A DNA stretch of 64,000 nt from Rhexocercosporidium sp. MPI-PUGE-AT-0058 (GCA_020746875.1 JAGTJL010000003.1:1302001-1366000); one strand, 5' to 3'. Shown: positions 13,411-25,602, counted from the stretch's first letter. The notes: generated by a model from the sequence alone, not told the origin. Program-made: numbers and translations.

Positions 13411-13872
13411 CCCTCCTGAAATAGAATGCACAGCTGTCGATCAAAAGTCTGGATGTGTGTGTGGCCCACCAGGAACAATCGCTTCCTGTTCTCTTTCGGG
13501 ATTCATCTACCCTTTCCTATGTAAATTTACCGAGCCTGTTATTCTAACTTGACTTGACCACTCTCCCCATTGCGCTGCACTGCACTACACTGCAGGACGG
13601 ATCACAGATGGCCCGCCTATGGCATCTCACGGCTCCAATTCTCTCTCAATATTGCGGAGAAATGCGTGGGCTAGACCTCGATCTAGGCCGCTCCTGCAAA
13701 TTCTATGTTCTGGCTATTGGTTCGGATCTGGTCTGGCCACTGTTTTTCTCGATCTTGTTTTCTTCCATCGGGTGATGAATAAATAGCAGGCCAGAACTGT
13801 CTCTGCGAGCCGTACCTAGACCCGGAGGCCAACGCATCTCTCCTTCCATCTCTCACACAGTTTAGAACGGTA

Positions 13873-14738
13873 TTAGAGAGTAGCAACGTCTTCCCTCCAC
13901 CCCCATCCAGTAGTATCTGTGTCTTCGAGCTTCCGCATACCCGCACTCTCGCAGATTCTCATCACAATATTCCTCACGGCCCTGACTTCCTCAATTGTTG
14001 CTCCACCATTTTGAGCCCCTCTTAGGTGACCCTTCAATTGCGGATTGACCTGTCCATTGTCAATAATTCCATATCTCATGCGTCAGGCTAATACGTACAT
14101 CTTGGGGTATCAGGGCTGCGATCAGCACATAGCTTGTTTCTGCCCCATTGAGAATGCTTGTGTTGCTCAAGATATGTGCGTACATCAGACGAGCAATCAG
14201 CCCCAGATCTTCGGTCCCAGATGTATCCATCTGTCTCATAACTCTTTTCGCAATCTTGCCATAAACTTTCTCGAAGAAGTTCTGTCCTCGCTCCAGTACT
14301 TCTGAAGGAGCAACCTCATATACGTCCGATCTCCGTCCTGTTGGTGACTGCTCCAAGTCCTCGGGCTGGAGGTCTGGGGGTGTCACATTCTTCAGAGCCA
14401 GTAGGGCATTGATAGTCTATACCGGTTAGAAGAACCTGGAAGGATATAGATTACTTCACCTTTGGTACTCCCCCAACCGAGCTCGCTTTCAGCAACGCCT
14501 CCCGTGTCCTTCTGGTGATGAGTAGCTGCTGATGGGAATCTAATGGAGGGTGGTCTGGGTCCTCTCTCAGAGCGTGCCTGAAGACAACTTGAATTTCATC
14601 TGGTCGATTGAGTATAGTGAGTGTGGTAGCTGCAATAAAGTACCATGTATGTTCTGGTAGTTGAGGATGTGACTGGATGTACTTCAGAAGAGAGGGTGTT
14701 ACGATCGATGGGAGAGTTCGAGATGGTGCCATTGTCAC
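13873..14738 (-). CDS. Carboxymuconolactone decarboxylase-like protein
   Basis: Three exons: 14738-14460, 14416-14099 and 14049-13873, giving 257 residues. Introns are 43 nt (GTGAAG...TATAG) and 49 nt (GTACGT...GACAG), and both junctions keep frame. The fold family is indicated by WYFIAATTL followed by DEIQVVFRHAL in the first exon, by YVLIAALIPQD, and by QLKGHLRGAQNGGATIEEV in the last exon. These match the CMD/AhpD-like alpha-helical family common in fungi. I see no CxxC pair of the AhpD peroxidase type, so peroxidase activity is not supported. In fungi such proteins are mostly uncharacterised and several are annotated as peroxisomal or mitochondrial. The gene is divergent from HRD1, with 433 bp between the start codons. 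Confidence 0.85.
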
Positions 14739-15171
14739 TTTGCTGCGCAGGCAAAATTAACCCGCTTCAGAATCTAAAATTTGGTGAGTGATGGAACTGG
14801 ACGACGGTGGACCTCTCGTCACTTATGAATGCGTGCCAAAGTCCTGATATTCTCAGGCAAATTCACTCTTAACTCCCCGAATAATTCGGACTGTTCACAG
14901 AAGCGTTGAGATGCAACGAGTGATGTGCTCAGATAGGTCTAGCGTCGGCCATTTGATGTGGCGCTTCGCCGATGTGGCTGTTCGATTGTGGAGGCGCAAC
15001 TGGAGCTTCAATGTGTCCATATCATATCGACGACGCAATCTGTTTGTAAAGTTGGTGACCAAGGCTACCTTCTCCCCACAACACCAGATCAAAGGAAGAG
15101 TAAAATCATGGGCGCTCTGGATCCAGCAAGGTCTCCCGCCCTTTAGATCTAAGCCGAGAAACTCAAGCAAG
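14739..15171. promoter_or_regulatory. Shared divergent promoter region (CMD-like / HRD1)
   Basis: This 433-bp interval lies between two start codons facing away from each other. It must hold both promoters. No motif is strong enough to name. Small open frames here on either strand (for example 14895-15221 minus) are not conserved-looking. Confidence 0.6.
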
Positions 15172-17974
15172 ATGGGACGGCTCCTTTGGTATGCTGGGGT
15201 AAAGCTCTCTATGAAGCTCAAGCTATCCGGACCAAGTGGCTAATCCATCCCTCCAGGTCTCTACGACTCTGGCAGGAGGCGTCATACTTTCTGCCTTCAA
15301 TCAGCGCGCGAACTTCTATTCAGCATGTGTTTACATGGCGCAAAGCAATTTGTGCTTGATGGTATGCGTGGAGCTACAGCATCCCCTGCCAACGACAATG
15401 GCTGACTGTTCGGGCAGATATTGATCAACTTGATCCTTTTCATCTACGGATCTTTTATGTATGGACTCCAGCGACTCTGTTATGGAGCTCTTCGGCCCAT
15501 CGAAACTGAACAACTATATGAGAGGTCATGGTTTGCCATCACCGAGACGTGTTTGGCCATGACCATATTCAGAGAGGAGGTGGGCGCATGGTTTTTGGTT
15601 ATGTTCGTTGCGCTCTTGACGGGCAAGGTATGGGGATGGATCGGAGATGGAAGGGTAGAGATCCTCGAGCAACAACCTCCTGCAAATCCGCGCCTCTTCC
15701 ACATTCGACTTTCCATATCCCTGGGTATGTCGGTCATATATGACCTCTGGTTGATGAAATACACCATCAATACGGTTATCCAACAGGCGCGGCCAAACAT
15801 GATGGTAATGTTCCTCTTCGAATTCGCCATCCTCACCTCATCATCCCTAGCAACAGCCTTGCGATACTGTATATCCTTGGTGGAAGCCAAGGTGGTCAAA
15901 CAACAAACCCAGGAACGGCTTGTCGAGCGTAGAAGAGAAGTTAGAGAGGAAAGAGCTGAAATAATTCGGCAGAGAGAGGCTGCGGCTGCGGTGGCAGAGG
16001 AGGGTGGTGAGGCAGTGGAGGAGTCGAATACGCCTTTACCGTCAGAGGACGATGTGGATGAGATGGACATTGAGGTTCCGGGATGGGAGGCAAAGGGCCA
16101 CTGGGTCCTGACCCTAGACTTGATCACTGGTAAGTATGCCTTACCTTGATCTGTTGCTTCATACTAACTTTTCAGATTTCGTCAAACTGGGTATTTATGT
16201 TTCATTCTTTGTCATCCTACTCATGTTCTACGGACTACCAATACATATCATGCGTGATTTGTTCCTTACAGCACGCTCGTTCACCAAACGTCTAAAGACG
16301 TTCGTCAAATACCGCAAGGCCACGCAGGACATGAATACAAAATATGGGGACGCTACGGTGGAGGATATTGAAAGAGAGGATACTTGCATCATTTGTAGAG
16401 AGGAAATGAGACCCTGGTCTGTGACGAATCCAGAGGCCCCCCCTGCTGCACCTGGAGAAGTACCCCCTGCAAGACCTGCCACTACAGTCAATGAACGGAC
16501 ACGACCTAAGAAGCTACCCTGTGGACACATCCTGCATCTGGGCTGCCTCAAGAGCTGGCTTGAACGGCAGCAGGTCTGTCCGACGTGTCGACGACCCGTC
16601 ATTGATGTTGTCGGGCCTCAGCCGTCACATGGTGCAGGAAATAATGGGAACCCTGCTGGTCCAGGTGCACAAGCTGCCCCTGGTCAGCAAGACGGCGCTG
16701 GAGCACAACCTCCAGCTCCCGGCCGACCTCATCGTAGAATGCGGATGCTCAACCTGGGACCTTTGAGGGTTGGCTTTGGTCAGGCTAATCTTCAGGATTT
16801 TGCCCAAGGTCTTGCTGGACAGCAACAGGGACAAGAGAATGGGGTAGCTGGAGCCGGAAACGCAAGGATTTATGGTGTGGAGCTGGGATTTCCCCGTCGT
16901 GCCCAACCGCAAGCTCAGATAGCGACAAATGTGAATCCTGTCGGGACAGGGCCTATCCAGGAACAACTTCACCAGCTTGAGCAGCAAATCATGGGGGAGA
17001 TTCGGGGTTTGCAAGTGACACAGCAAGAGCTACACTTAGTGCAGCTCTTACAGGTAGAACTTGCCAGGTTACGGCTGATACAAAACGGAGGGGCAGATCC
17101 ATTAGCAGCAAACTTCCAGATGCCACAGGTACCTCAACTGCCACAACCTCAACTTCCTCAAATAGGACCATTTGGAAATGGTAGAATCGCCCCGCCATTC
17201 GCTGGTCCTCAGATGGCAAGACACGTTGGGCGACCAAATGCAGCCGCTATACCATCAGGCAGTGCGGAGCTCCCACCTGGTGTAACGATCCCAGAAGGAT
17301 GGTCTCTCCTCCCGTTGGAAAGGATGGATGGCGGCGCTGCCATTCCGCAAACAACGAGTATGGCAAGTCCAGGACCTGCATCAGATACAGGCTCGGCCCC
17401 CACAGCCACCACACAAAATGGCATCAGCCCTACGAGCAGGAATTCTAATAATACTCTGACTCCCACGCCGACGATAAACCCCGAAGGTCGTTCACAGGCC
17501 TCGTCCGTTGATTCGTCCGACACGAACGCCATCCATACTCCGCCGTCGGTAGCAGCTGACCAATCCAGCAACGCAGGACCGGACACAAGCACGACACGAA
17601 GTTCCACCACCACCTCCAGCAACACAAGGGATTCCATCGTTGCAGCACAGGATGATGCGAACACAGACTTAGATGCACATGTCTTGCCTAACTGGGGCTC
17701 GAGCCAATTATTTATGGGATCAAGTCCTCTGACTCGTCCGATCCATGCGGGCAAAGCTTCCTCCACCTCTTCCGTAACACAAGTTCCCACTACAACAGTC
17801 ACTGATGGGGGTAGCAATAACGCAGGTCCTTCAACGGTGAAGGATGGCGAGGAGTCATCTGGTGGACAAGCGCAAAGTACCGATGAAGACGAGGCGCGCA
17901 GGAAGGAAAAGGGGAAGGCGAAAGCGAAATATGCTACGGTGGAAGATACCGCTGACGAGGCTGAAGGAGCTTAG
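15172..17974 (+). CDS. HRD1: HRD1-type RING-H2 E3 ubiquitin ligase (ERAD)
   Basis: Four exons: 15172-15198, 15257-15361, 15418-16129 and 16176-17974, giving 880 residues. The first exon codes for only nine residues. Introns are 46-58 nt and all junctions keep frame. The N-terminal half is a multi-spanning ER membrane domain with the HRD1 signature ([47 protein letters not shown]). A charged coiled coil (about residues 200-250) interrupts two membrane segments. The RING-H2 domain uses C352, C355, C397, H399, H402, C405, C416 and C419. It has a Pro-rich insert of about 40 residues between the first two cysteine pairs. The C-terminal 450 residues are low-complexity (Pro/Gln, then Ser/Thr). HRD1 retrotranslocates and ubiquitinates misfolded ER proteins. 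The start is chosen because the nine-residue exon restores the conserved N-terminus. Confidence 0.95.
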
Positions 17975-18750
17975 GCAGGGCTATTCGTAACTGTATTTAT
18001 GATCGATTATTGATACGCACATGGGCTTTGGTAGGAAACAACGATTAGCACTATTCGTATCTGTAAACTGGATAAAAGTGATGCCTGTCCTTGAAGGTGC
18101 AAGAACCAATCATATGCTCTTCCTCGTACATGCTTACGGACTGCCTCATATGATCTTTGGTGATCGTACACTACTAGGTCAGCATAACATGACTGCCAGC
18201 TTAACTTTATCCGCCTGGAAACTCATTTGCCGCGGCTCGTTTGCTGCCATCCATTCTCAGTATCGATGGCATAAACCATGACATTCTGCGTCCGTGTCGG
18301 AATACTGTGGTCCTTCACTGATGACTTCCTAGGTTTTCTGCCTCGGAGGATCTATGCATCATAGCCTCTTTGTTTACATTGCTCTCGGGAAGGTTATGGG
18401 AGACTTCTTCTTCTCAAAAGCAAGATACTTACTTTCCTTTGTAGAAATAGATTTAGGTAACAATTCCTACATCTCGCTGGCCATGTGCCGAACAGCTGAA
18501 CGATATTTCTTCATTCAAGGACAATGAATATTGAAAACTACGTACCAATTAAAGAATCTGATATCCCATCCCTTCGCTCACGTCATGTCATTTCCCCAAT
18601 AACAATCCATCCTTTACTCCATCTCCATAGCTTTCTTTACCCCGTCAACCACCATGTGGCGTTACCCTCCAATCATAGCTCTACACTCAGGATACCGCAT
18701 TCATCGATTGCAAACTATGTCTGACAGCTCTCTTGCTCCTATATAGGAGA
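17975..18750. other. Intergenic downstream of HRD1
   Basis: Contains the HRD1 3' region and AT-richer spacer. No supported gene. Confidence 0.5.
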
Positions 18751-21700
18751 ACGAAGGTCGAGGCATACTTGCCGGATGTCCGTTTTCACAGTTGTACTAA
18801 TGGCCAGCATGAGTAGCGATACCTCCACGACCATTCGCCTGCTCATACCACTCCTCTCCCAGCAAGCCCAAGATATTACCAACTACCTTATCCAGCGCAT
18901 CGGTGCCTTTGAAAGACTGCATGCAGAACTCCTTCGCCGGCTCGAGAGGTTCGGCTGCTTCCTAGACCATCTCGTTGGCTTTTTTGATGTCGACTTTGAC
19001 GGTACTTGAATACATCTACTGAGCCCTCGTATTATTCCCGAAATAATGAGTTACTTCTACTGCGAGTTCGGAAGGTTGGCATGTGTGAAATCCCGGGTGG
19101 CGGTCTTGCAGTCACGTGGAAGTAAGTATGATTCTAGGTTGGTGTTCCGCCGGGCATCTTGATCGAGGATCCTGCTGGGTTGGAGTGAGATGCTCTGGCG
19201 ATGGGGGAGAGCTTCCATAGGATGATAGAACGAGATTTGAGCTCTGCTGGGGAACCTCCGAAGATAACGCGGCGATCAAGGCCGGTTGTGGGATACTGGG
19301 AGCAAACGCCAAGCTAGCCATTTGACCGTTCAATTAAGAGGCTCCTGAAAATTTTCGTGGCGTAAATAATTACATCGTGTAGTTTTGCACTGGCTGTTTT
19401 CTGTCTACTGTGCTGTGAAGGAATCGGGTGGTTGCTCTTGTAATCAATACGGCTTTCACAATGTTTGATCCACTCGGTCTCTGTTTGATCCGCAGCTGTG
19501 AGTTGCCCAGCACGGTACTTTGATGATCTGTCGAGAATCTCGAGAATTCTGGCTCTTGACGCCTCGGGATTCAGTCCAGGTCCTCGATCTTCCTCTCCAG
19601 ACTCCGAAGATCCGGGAAATCAGGAAGGGTGGTTGCGGGGTTCTCCCACAAATAGTCTCAAACTGACTTCGATCGAGTTGATATAAAACTCCTGTTCGGC
19701 TTTCGAGGGACAATTTGAAGTTGTTCATCTGGGGACGGAGTTGTTGGTAGTCTCAAACGATTTCACATGCTCCACAGTATGGAGGAGAGTGGTAAGGAGG
19801 TGTGGCTCCATGGCTAGCAAATATCGGTACGGCTGTCCCAGAGCATATCTAAGCAACGAGGAGAGTTTGTGACATATCTAGGAACAAACCAGGTGCCTTG
19901 AAACAGCCTGGAAGTGGAATGATAGAGCTAAGAAATACTTACTCTCGCTGCCTCTTCGCAGATAAGTATCTTACAAGGCATATGCTGCAGAGGTTTGATC
20001 CGCTTCGTGAGTCCCATGGTTGTGAGTCCAATGTCGTCTGCTGTCTGAAGCACTCGATGGTCCACCTCACCGTGAGCATCGGACAATTTTGACGCTGTTG
20101 GTCTGCTATCTTCATGTCTTCGTAGAGATCATCGGAGAGCTCTCTCTCCATCTCCAAAACCCATCGCTCGGCTAGACGGGCTCTACCAGATTATGCAAGG
20201 GTCGTGGCACCTCCGAGGGTGGCAAACTGCAGAAGTTGCTGAGCTATTGTGGCCTCGATATATAATCCATTGTGCTCTTTTCGATTTGGAAGCCAAACAG
20301 CCAAGGAGTGGGAAGCCGTCTTGGTCGGCCGCCTCATAGAACCGACAGTATATATCCGGATACTTGGATTTCAGGTGAGCTTTCAGGTTGACCAACGAGG
20401 TTGCTTTCGGGTGTTGCGTATGGAATCAAGCGTTCTTCTAACGGGTTTCTCTTGTCCTTCGAGCTCTTGAAAGGTCATAGCACATATGTAGCCTTCCAAT
20501 TTGCTCTCGCTCTACATTTGTGCAATCACCCTCAGATGCCTTCCAGGCGCAAAGGTTTGCTCTAACTTCCAATGCGAATCACCTTCTCGACGCCAACATC
20601 TAGTTGGTGCTCAAGGAATTGATCCCATGTATGGTTTGTACAGCAGTTGCAGAACGACGGTGAGTTTATGTGATTTTTGATTTTTAATCGGAATAAGGGG
20701 CAATCCGCACAGTGATCATTGCAAGACTGTCATCAAATCCATGCCCAATTAGGACTTGCCAGTTCCCGGGGGCCTCTGCATTTGAACGAATTAGTGGCTC
20801 AATGCTGAGACCAAAGGTTCAAATTGTCCCCCTATCAGGTGTTGTCTGATGTTCGACTTGATCGATAACATCGTCACCCTTGTCTGAGAAGGTCTCCATT
20901 GGGCAGACCAGGACGTCATTGGCCTCATCCTTGAGTATTGACTTCAATGAGAAAGTGAACTTCCGGCTTCGAGCTTATGTGGGTGGAGGTATCTGGAGAG
21001 GGGCCGGGTTATTTGATTGACGTTCCAAACGATCGGGAAAAATCAATCGATGAGATAGTAAGCGACCGAGTCGATACTTGTCCTAATGCTTTCAAGAACA
21101 GGAACAAAAGTTGCAAGTATGGTGCCAAGAAGCTCAATCAGGATGGCAAATGGGTTCAGGCAACTCAAGCAAACCACGACATCCACGCCATTGCGGTTGT
21201 TTGATACCCGCTTCGCGGTGATGGTCGCAAGATAAACGTGAAAGCTGAGGCTCGCAGGCTTTTCAGGGTCTGCCTCTCTGTCACTGACCTTTAGGAAGAG
21301 CAGGGAGCTCTTATCTCCCTCGAAAGATAGCAGACAGAGGAAGAATCCTTCTTCGAGTCTCTTAGAATCTTCCCACCATCTGCGTCTCTGCGTCTTTGAT
21401 TTCTTGCAGACTGCTGCTGGATAAGGGAACGGCAAATAGGCCTCAAGCCCCCGACGATGATCAAAGGATATGTTACGGATCTGAGCTTTGGGGTAGGCGC
21501 ATGCTCGAATATTGTAAAGATTAAGTCGTAGATTGCAAGAAGCGATACATCCTGCTCGCCGGCGAGGAGAAGACCTCCAAACGCCTCCTTCAACTCTTCA
21601 AATATGTCATGGCCTAAGAGACAAAGTGAGTATCGATATGTTGCTGTGCTTGGTCACCGAGTAAATTTAGCAGGTCTAGGTTGGTCGAGGATAGGTGATC

Positions 21701-22680
21701 AGGTTGATTGCATCGAATTTCGTCATCTGTTGGAATGGTCTTCATCTCGGAATGTCTATCTTGTCGTTGTCGTGATGTTTCTGTGGAAGCTCTACTACCC
21801 TAGAATATGTTGATGTGACTATGCCTGTTGTAAGTCCACCAATCCTCGAGATCGAATAACAACTCCTCGGGGATATTCGAGCCTGTTACCCACGTACTGG
21901 AAGGCACCTGACTGTCAATCGGCATAAATTGCGCCCGTCATCTCCTCAGCCGAGTTGAGCACTTCAGGAAGGTCATCATTGAACGACGCCCGAGTCTCTC
22001 GCCTGAGCAACCCATAGATGACCTTTGGAAGAGAGGTAACGAGTCGTTCCAGGCTGCTATCAGGCACAGACCCGATTTTGAGGTGTGGTCCAGCAAGTTT
22101 CTGCAGAAGTTCGGAAAGAAAGGCAGTGCTCAAGAGTCGTTGCTTCCGCAGATCAAGTCGAAGCTCCCGCCAACTGTGGTGTCAACAGCGAGGCAGTCCA
22201 GACTGAATGAGTACGTGATGACAAAAAGGAAGGGCCCCGCCAGCCTGACGAAGGTTGAAGCTCCTCCTAGACGTGCCTCCATCTCCATGAAGTTCCTGAT
22301 ATGAGCTTGTCCCTAGTACTCATTACATTCCAAGTCGAAGATCTGTTGCTGGTTCCAGCCTCGATTGTCGTCGTTAAGCATCCTGTGCGCGCCATCCCAC
22401 ACCTGTTTCATAGTACTGGTGTCATTCGGGACTGGTAGGCTCCTGATGAGTCTCCTCCAAGAGTTGTAGCTGTTCTTTGCTTCTTGTTCCTTTGGAGTCT
22501 ACGCCGCAAGTTCTCGTCTCTGCCCTCCTCCCTCGGTTTTCCTCCTCTGCCGTCCACCCCACCTACTTCACCTCTTCAATTCCGACCCCCTCCTCATTGT
22601 CCACTACAACCTGCTCTGTCACCCCCATAGGACTGTCGTCCAAGTCTCGATCGTGGTGGCAGTGCTGATCGTTCCGAAAA
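18750..22680 (-). pseudogene. Decayed large gene of unknown family
   Basis: Minus-strand protein-like pieces lie in consistent order but in shifting frames, broken by stops: about 22495-22130 (WRRLIRSLPVPND, HIRNFMEMEARLGG), 22133-21915 (FLSELLQKLAGPHLKIG), 21593-21400 (SLLAIYDLIFTIFEHAP), 21400-21043 (FLCLLSFEGDKSSLLFLKVS), 20395-20183 (NLKAHLKSKYPDIYCRFYEA), 20157-19939 and 19728-19456. At least one stop (TAG at 22315-22313, between EY and GQAHIRNFMEM) is explained by a C-to-T change of CAG. A TGA near 22130 and several frameshifts follow. I cannot name the family. It looks like one of the large fungal-only genes, but I cannot exclude a gene with many introns plus sequence errors. No opposite-strand gene explains the pieces. 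Confidence 0.45.
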
Positions 22681-23274
22681 ATCTGCAACGTCAAATGATA
22701 CCTAACGCTGGATCAGGCAGGGGCGTAGCTCGAACCAATGTGCCAGACAAACATCAGAACGTGTCTTCCGGGGAGAGGAAACGAAGTGTTGCAACGAAGG
22801 GTAAACATAGGACAATAATAGGAAGCTGCATCGGACGTTTGCACGGACTCATGAGCCGAACGTAGGTGAGAGTGAAGTAGACATACACACTAAATGCTTC
22901 GAACAGAGTGACTGAAATTAAATGGTGACGAAGAAGGGCCAGGGAACTTCAAATCGCTCGAATTGGTGAACCTTCTAGCGCGATACATTACTTAAGACTC
23001 CAAAATAACTTCATCAAACAAAGCATCGATCTCTTTCGGTTGAATAAGCGAAGCGCAGATATGCAGAGAGCCTTGGTAATGGTAGACAGTAGGTTAGAAA
23101 GAGCTGGAGTTGTTTGAAAGCAGACGATTGAATATGAAAGTTTCCTCTGCCTTTTAATATGAACTCTGCCATTGGTAGATGAGCTGTACTATCTATGTGG
23201 GATGGCTATGAGGTGTTGAGAGGGGAGTGTACATCTCCCTGCTTTGCGAAAAGGCACATGAGTCCTGGTTAAAG
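22681..23274. other. Intergenic spacer
   Basis: Lies between the decayed gene and the 3' end of the LPxELR-type gene. Only short random frames are present. Confidence 0.5.
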
Positions 23275-24128
23275 TCATGTCTGTGCCTCATGAGTGGAAA
23301 ATAAACCAGCCATGATCACTTGAAAATCAGCAAGTTGTGCCAAAGTGAGTTTGACGAGGATCATGGTGATCATGCTTGCAGCAGTCTCGTCATCCGGACC
23401 TACAGTTGAGCAGAGCGCAGCATGCTTGGGAATGAAGCCCAGCATCTCCAAGCCGCTACATGTGAAGCTCGACTTGAAGCTTGGGTGCGAGGGTTCAACA
23501 TCGCCATAAAATTTCATCGTCTCAATGCACTGAAGTGTTGACCAACGGTGGTTTCGGATGAAGTATTCCTGGTGGTGTGAACTTGCTGTCCAAATGTTAG
23601 TTCATATAGCTACAAGGGGTAGCAGCACCCACACAGCGTGATCCTGAATGTATTTCCCCCATAGAACACTGGTGACATTTCATCGTTGACAAGTTTACAA
23701 GTTGTGAGGAGAGAGACCCCGGGATAGCGGTAGCTGGGATTTGTTAGAGTATGATGGTCTGAGGACAATACAATTAAATGGATATCTCAAGTTAGCAGAA
23801 ACACACGTACGATGGGGCCTCAAGACGTGGTGTTATAGCTTTGGGTAGGATCAATAGTTCACTAGACTCATATGAGAGGAGTCTATAGATCTAGAAACCA
23901 TCAATAAGAAACGAATCTCAACTTGTTAGGGTGACCAGAGCAGGAGTGACCTACTTTGACACGCAACTCGACGGGCAACTCCATGAAGTTGAACCGGCTC
24001 TTGGTTTTTACCGAACCGGTACTTGGAGGTGGCAGCACCAAGAGGCTGTCCGTCTCATAGCACAGAGGTGATACAGGACTGGTAGAGAGCGGGTCACGTG
24101 GATGAGCCCCCGTTTCATGAGAAGACAT
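23275..24128 (-). CDS. LPxELR-motif (2EXR/F-box-like) fungal protein
   Basis: Four exons worked out from the sequence: 24128-23955, 23890-23811, 23733-23633 and 23585-23275, giving 221 residues. Donors are GTAGGT, GTACGT and GTGGGT. Acceptors follow CTAAC branch sites in the second and third introns, and every junction keeps frame. After about 45 disordered residues comes FNFMELPVELRVK, continuing across the first intron as IYRLL. This is the start of the LPxELRxKI(Y/W) domain found in large fungal families. Exon 3 carries LLTTCKLVNDEMSPVFYGGN, the typical 'extra-LxxCKxxxxE..P..Y..N' continuation. The last exon has HQEYFIRNHRW and ends with STHEAQT. The function of such proteins is unknown; some resemble F-box adaptors. 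ATG 24128 is the first ATG in frame. The last exon alone appears as an open frame from 23517. Confidence 0.75.
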
Positions 24129-24770
24129 GGCCGGGTCGGAAGTCACGAGGAAATCCCGATGGGGCTATATGTGGCGGGAAGCCGAATGTAGTGTGCTAGA
24201 ATAGAAATGTGACTTCGAGGTAGATGTGCATATGCAGGTGTGTTGCATGCGTGAGCTCGTATCGGTGACAAGAATTGACTGCAATGCACAAAGCAGTATG
24301 CGGTGAGAAGTGAGGGGCACTGATCTGATAATTGTGAAGGCTGGATGAATGGTGATTGATGGTATGATGCCTGCAATCTTTCCAAGCCGTCTGCGTGCGC
24401 CACCAAGTCTGCTTGATAAGGAAGCCCAACTGAGTGACGACTAATTGACTGCTCGGGGATGCCTTGATCGAGGGAGTAACGTGAACGTGCACGCGGGCAA
24501 AGCGGAACCGTGAATTTAAGACCAACTGCAACCGCCGCGCAGGTAGAGTGTTGGAGGAAGAGCAAGTGTGGCAAGTAGTGTTGTGTCTGGAGTCCGGCGA
24601 ATGTCATACATTCATTCGATTCAGTACAGGTAGTGTATACAGGTCGTAGGTCGTGTATACAGATTGTGTGAGGTTCTCCTTGACTCGCCCCGCCTCTCTT
24701 CCCCACAGATATGTCTGTCACACGATGCTGTTAGAGTTCCGGTGATGAAGGCTTTTGGGAAGAGATGTGC

Positions 24771-24796
24771 ATGATGATGATGATGATGATGATGAT
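24771..24796. repeat. (ATG/GAT)n trinucleotide repeat
   Basis: About eight to nine tandem GAT triplets in the promoter interval. Confidence 0.9.
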
Positions 24797-24999
24797 GGCG
24801 GGGTAGGGCAGGTAAGTAAAGTAGCTGGTCTGTGGCTGTTGATGAGGGGTAGAAGGAAGCTGATACATGATAGGTAGAAATTGTACAGGGGAGGAGAGAG
24901 GGAGAGGAGCAGCGAAGGGCCAAGAGATGGATGGGATGGAATGGGGATGGGATGGGATGGCATGGGCGTAATTATAGGTAGGTAGGTAATGCCAGAAGT

Positions 25000-25150
25000 A
25001 ACCTAACCTAGCTAACCTAGCTAACCTAGCTAACCTACCTCACCTACCTCACCTACCTCACCTACCTCACTTAGCTCACCTAGTTCACCTACCTCACCTA
25101 CCTCACCTACCTCACTTAGCTCACCTAGTTCACCTAGCTCACTTAGCCTA
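25000..25150. repeat. CCTAGCTAA / CCTACCTCA tandem array
   Basis: A 9-base unit repeats with variants: first ACCTAGCTA copies (25000-25035), then CCTACCTCA copies, then CTTAGCTCA and CCTAGTTCA variants. A higher-order block of about 50 bases (three CCTACCTCA units, CTTAGCTCA, CCTAGTTCA) occurs twice, near 25036-25089 and 25090-25133. This indicates expansion by block duplication. Confidence 0.9.
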
Positions 25151-25602
25151 TACCCTACAGTACCTAACGTCATCCCGTCGCCGGCTCCCAAGTGGATCGA
25201 TCGATCATCCAGCTGCCAAACAGACAGACCTCGTAGTGCAGTAATTACAGTACGGTACTTACTGTACTTGCACGCTTCTTATTGGTTGCTGTTGCCCCAG
25301 CTAGGCACTAGACTGTACCTTACTTCTACGATGACATGACTACTGCTTGCACGGCGGAACTATCCAGCATTCTCTCTACTTTATTATCAGTACCAACTTC
25401 AATCTACCTTACGTATCTATCTACATATCTACCTCGACCAAATGCACACAACCAATCCATGCTCTAAATCCCCCCCAAAACCTTCCTCCAGTACCTTACC
25501 CGCTAATCTCCACCGAAGCCAATTTCAACCTTGAACCCAACCCTGAATCCAACCCGCTGTGCACCCCCCACACGCACGCACGCACGTACATACAATCCTC
25601 CC

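Larger units (their letters stand above)
4947..13872. other. 9-kb gene-poor intergenic region
   Basis: No open frame here looks like a conserved protein. The largest (8299-8829, 176 codons; 12817-13320, 167 codons) have low-complexity or arbitrary sequence and no domain. The sequence contains pyrimidine-rich runs, a CT microsatellite at 9426-9456, purine-rich GAAAGG runs at 6420-6510, T-rich TTGTTTTG runs at 13125-13180 and a perfect 14-bp hairpin at 13358-13410. The first several hundred bases beside 4946 are probably the leader and promoter of the C2H2 regulator. The rest could hold distal control sequence, a non-coding transcript or old repeats; the sequence alone does not decide this. Confidence 0.5.

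Noticed and set aside
15480..16127. 215-codon minus-strand frame
   Set aside because: Shadow of HRD1 exon 3 on the opposite strand.
25000..25150. Telomere-like or subtelomeric repeat because of CCTA-rich units
   Set aside because: The unit is a 9-mer with variants, not TTAGGG/CCCTAA, and normal housekeeping genes lie on both sides.
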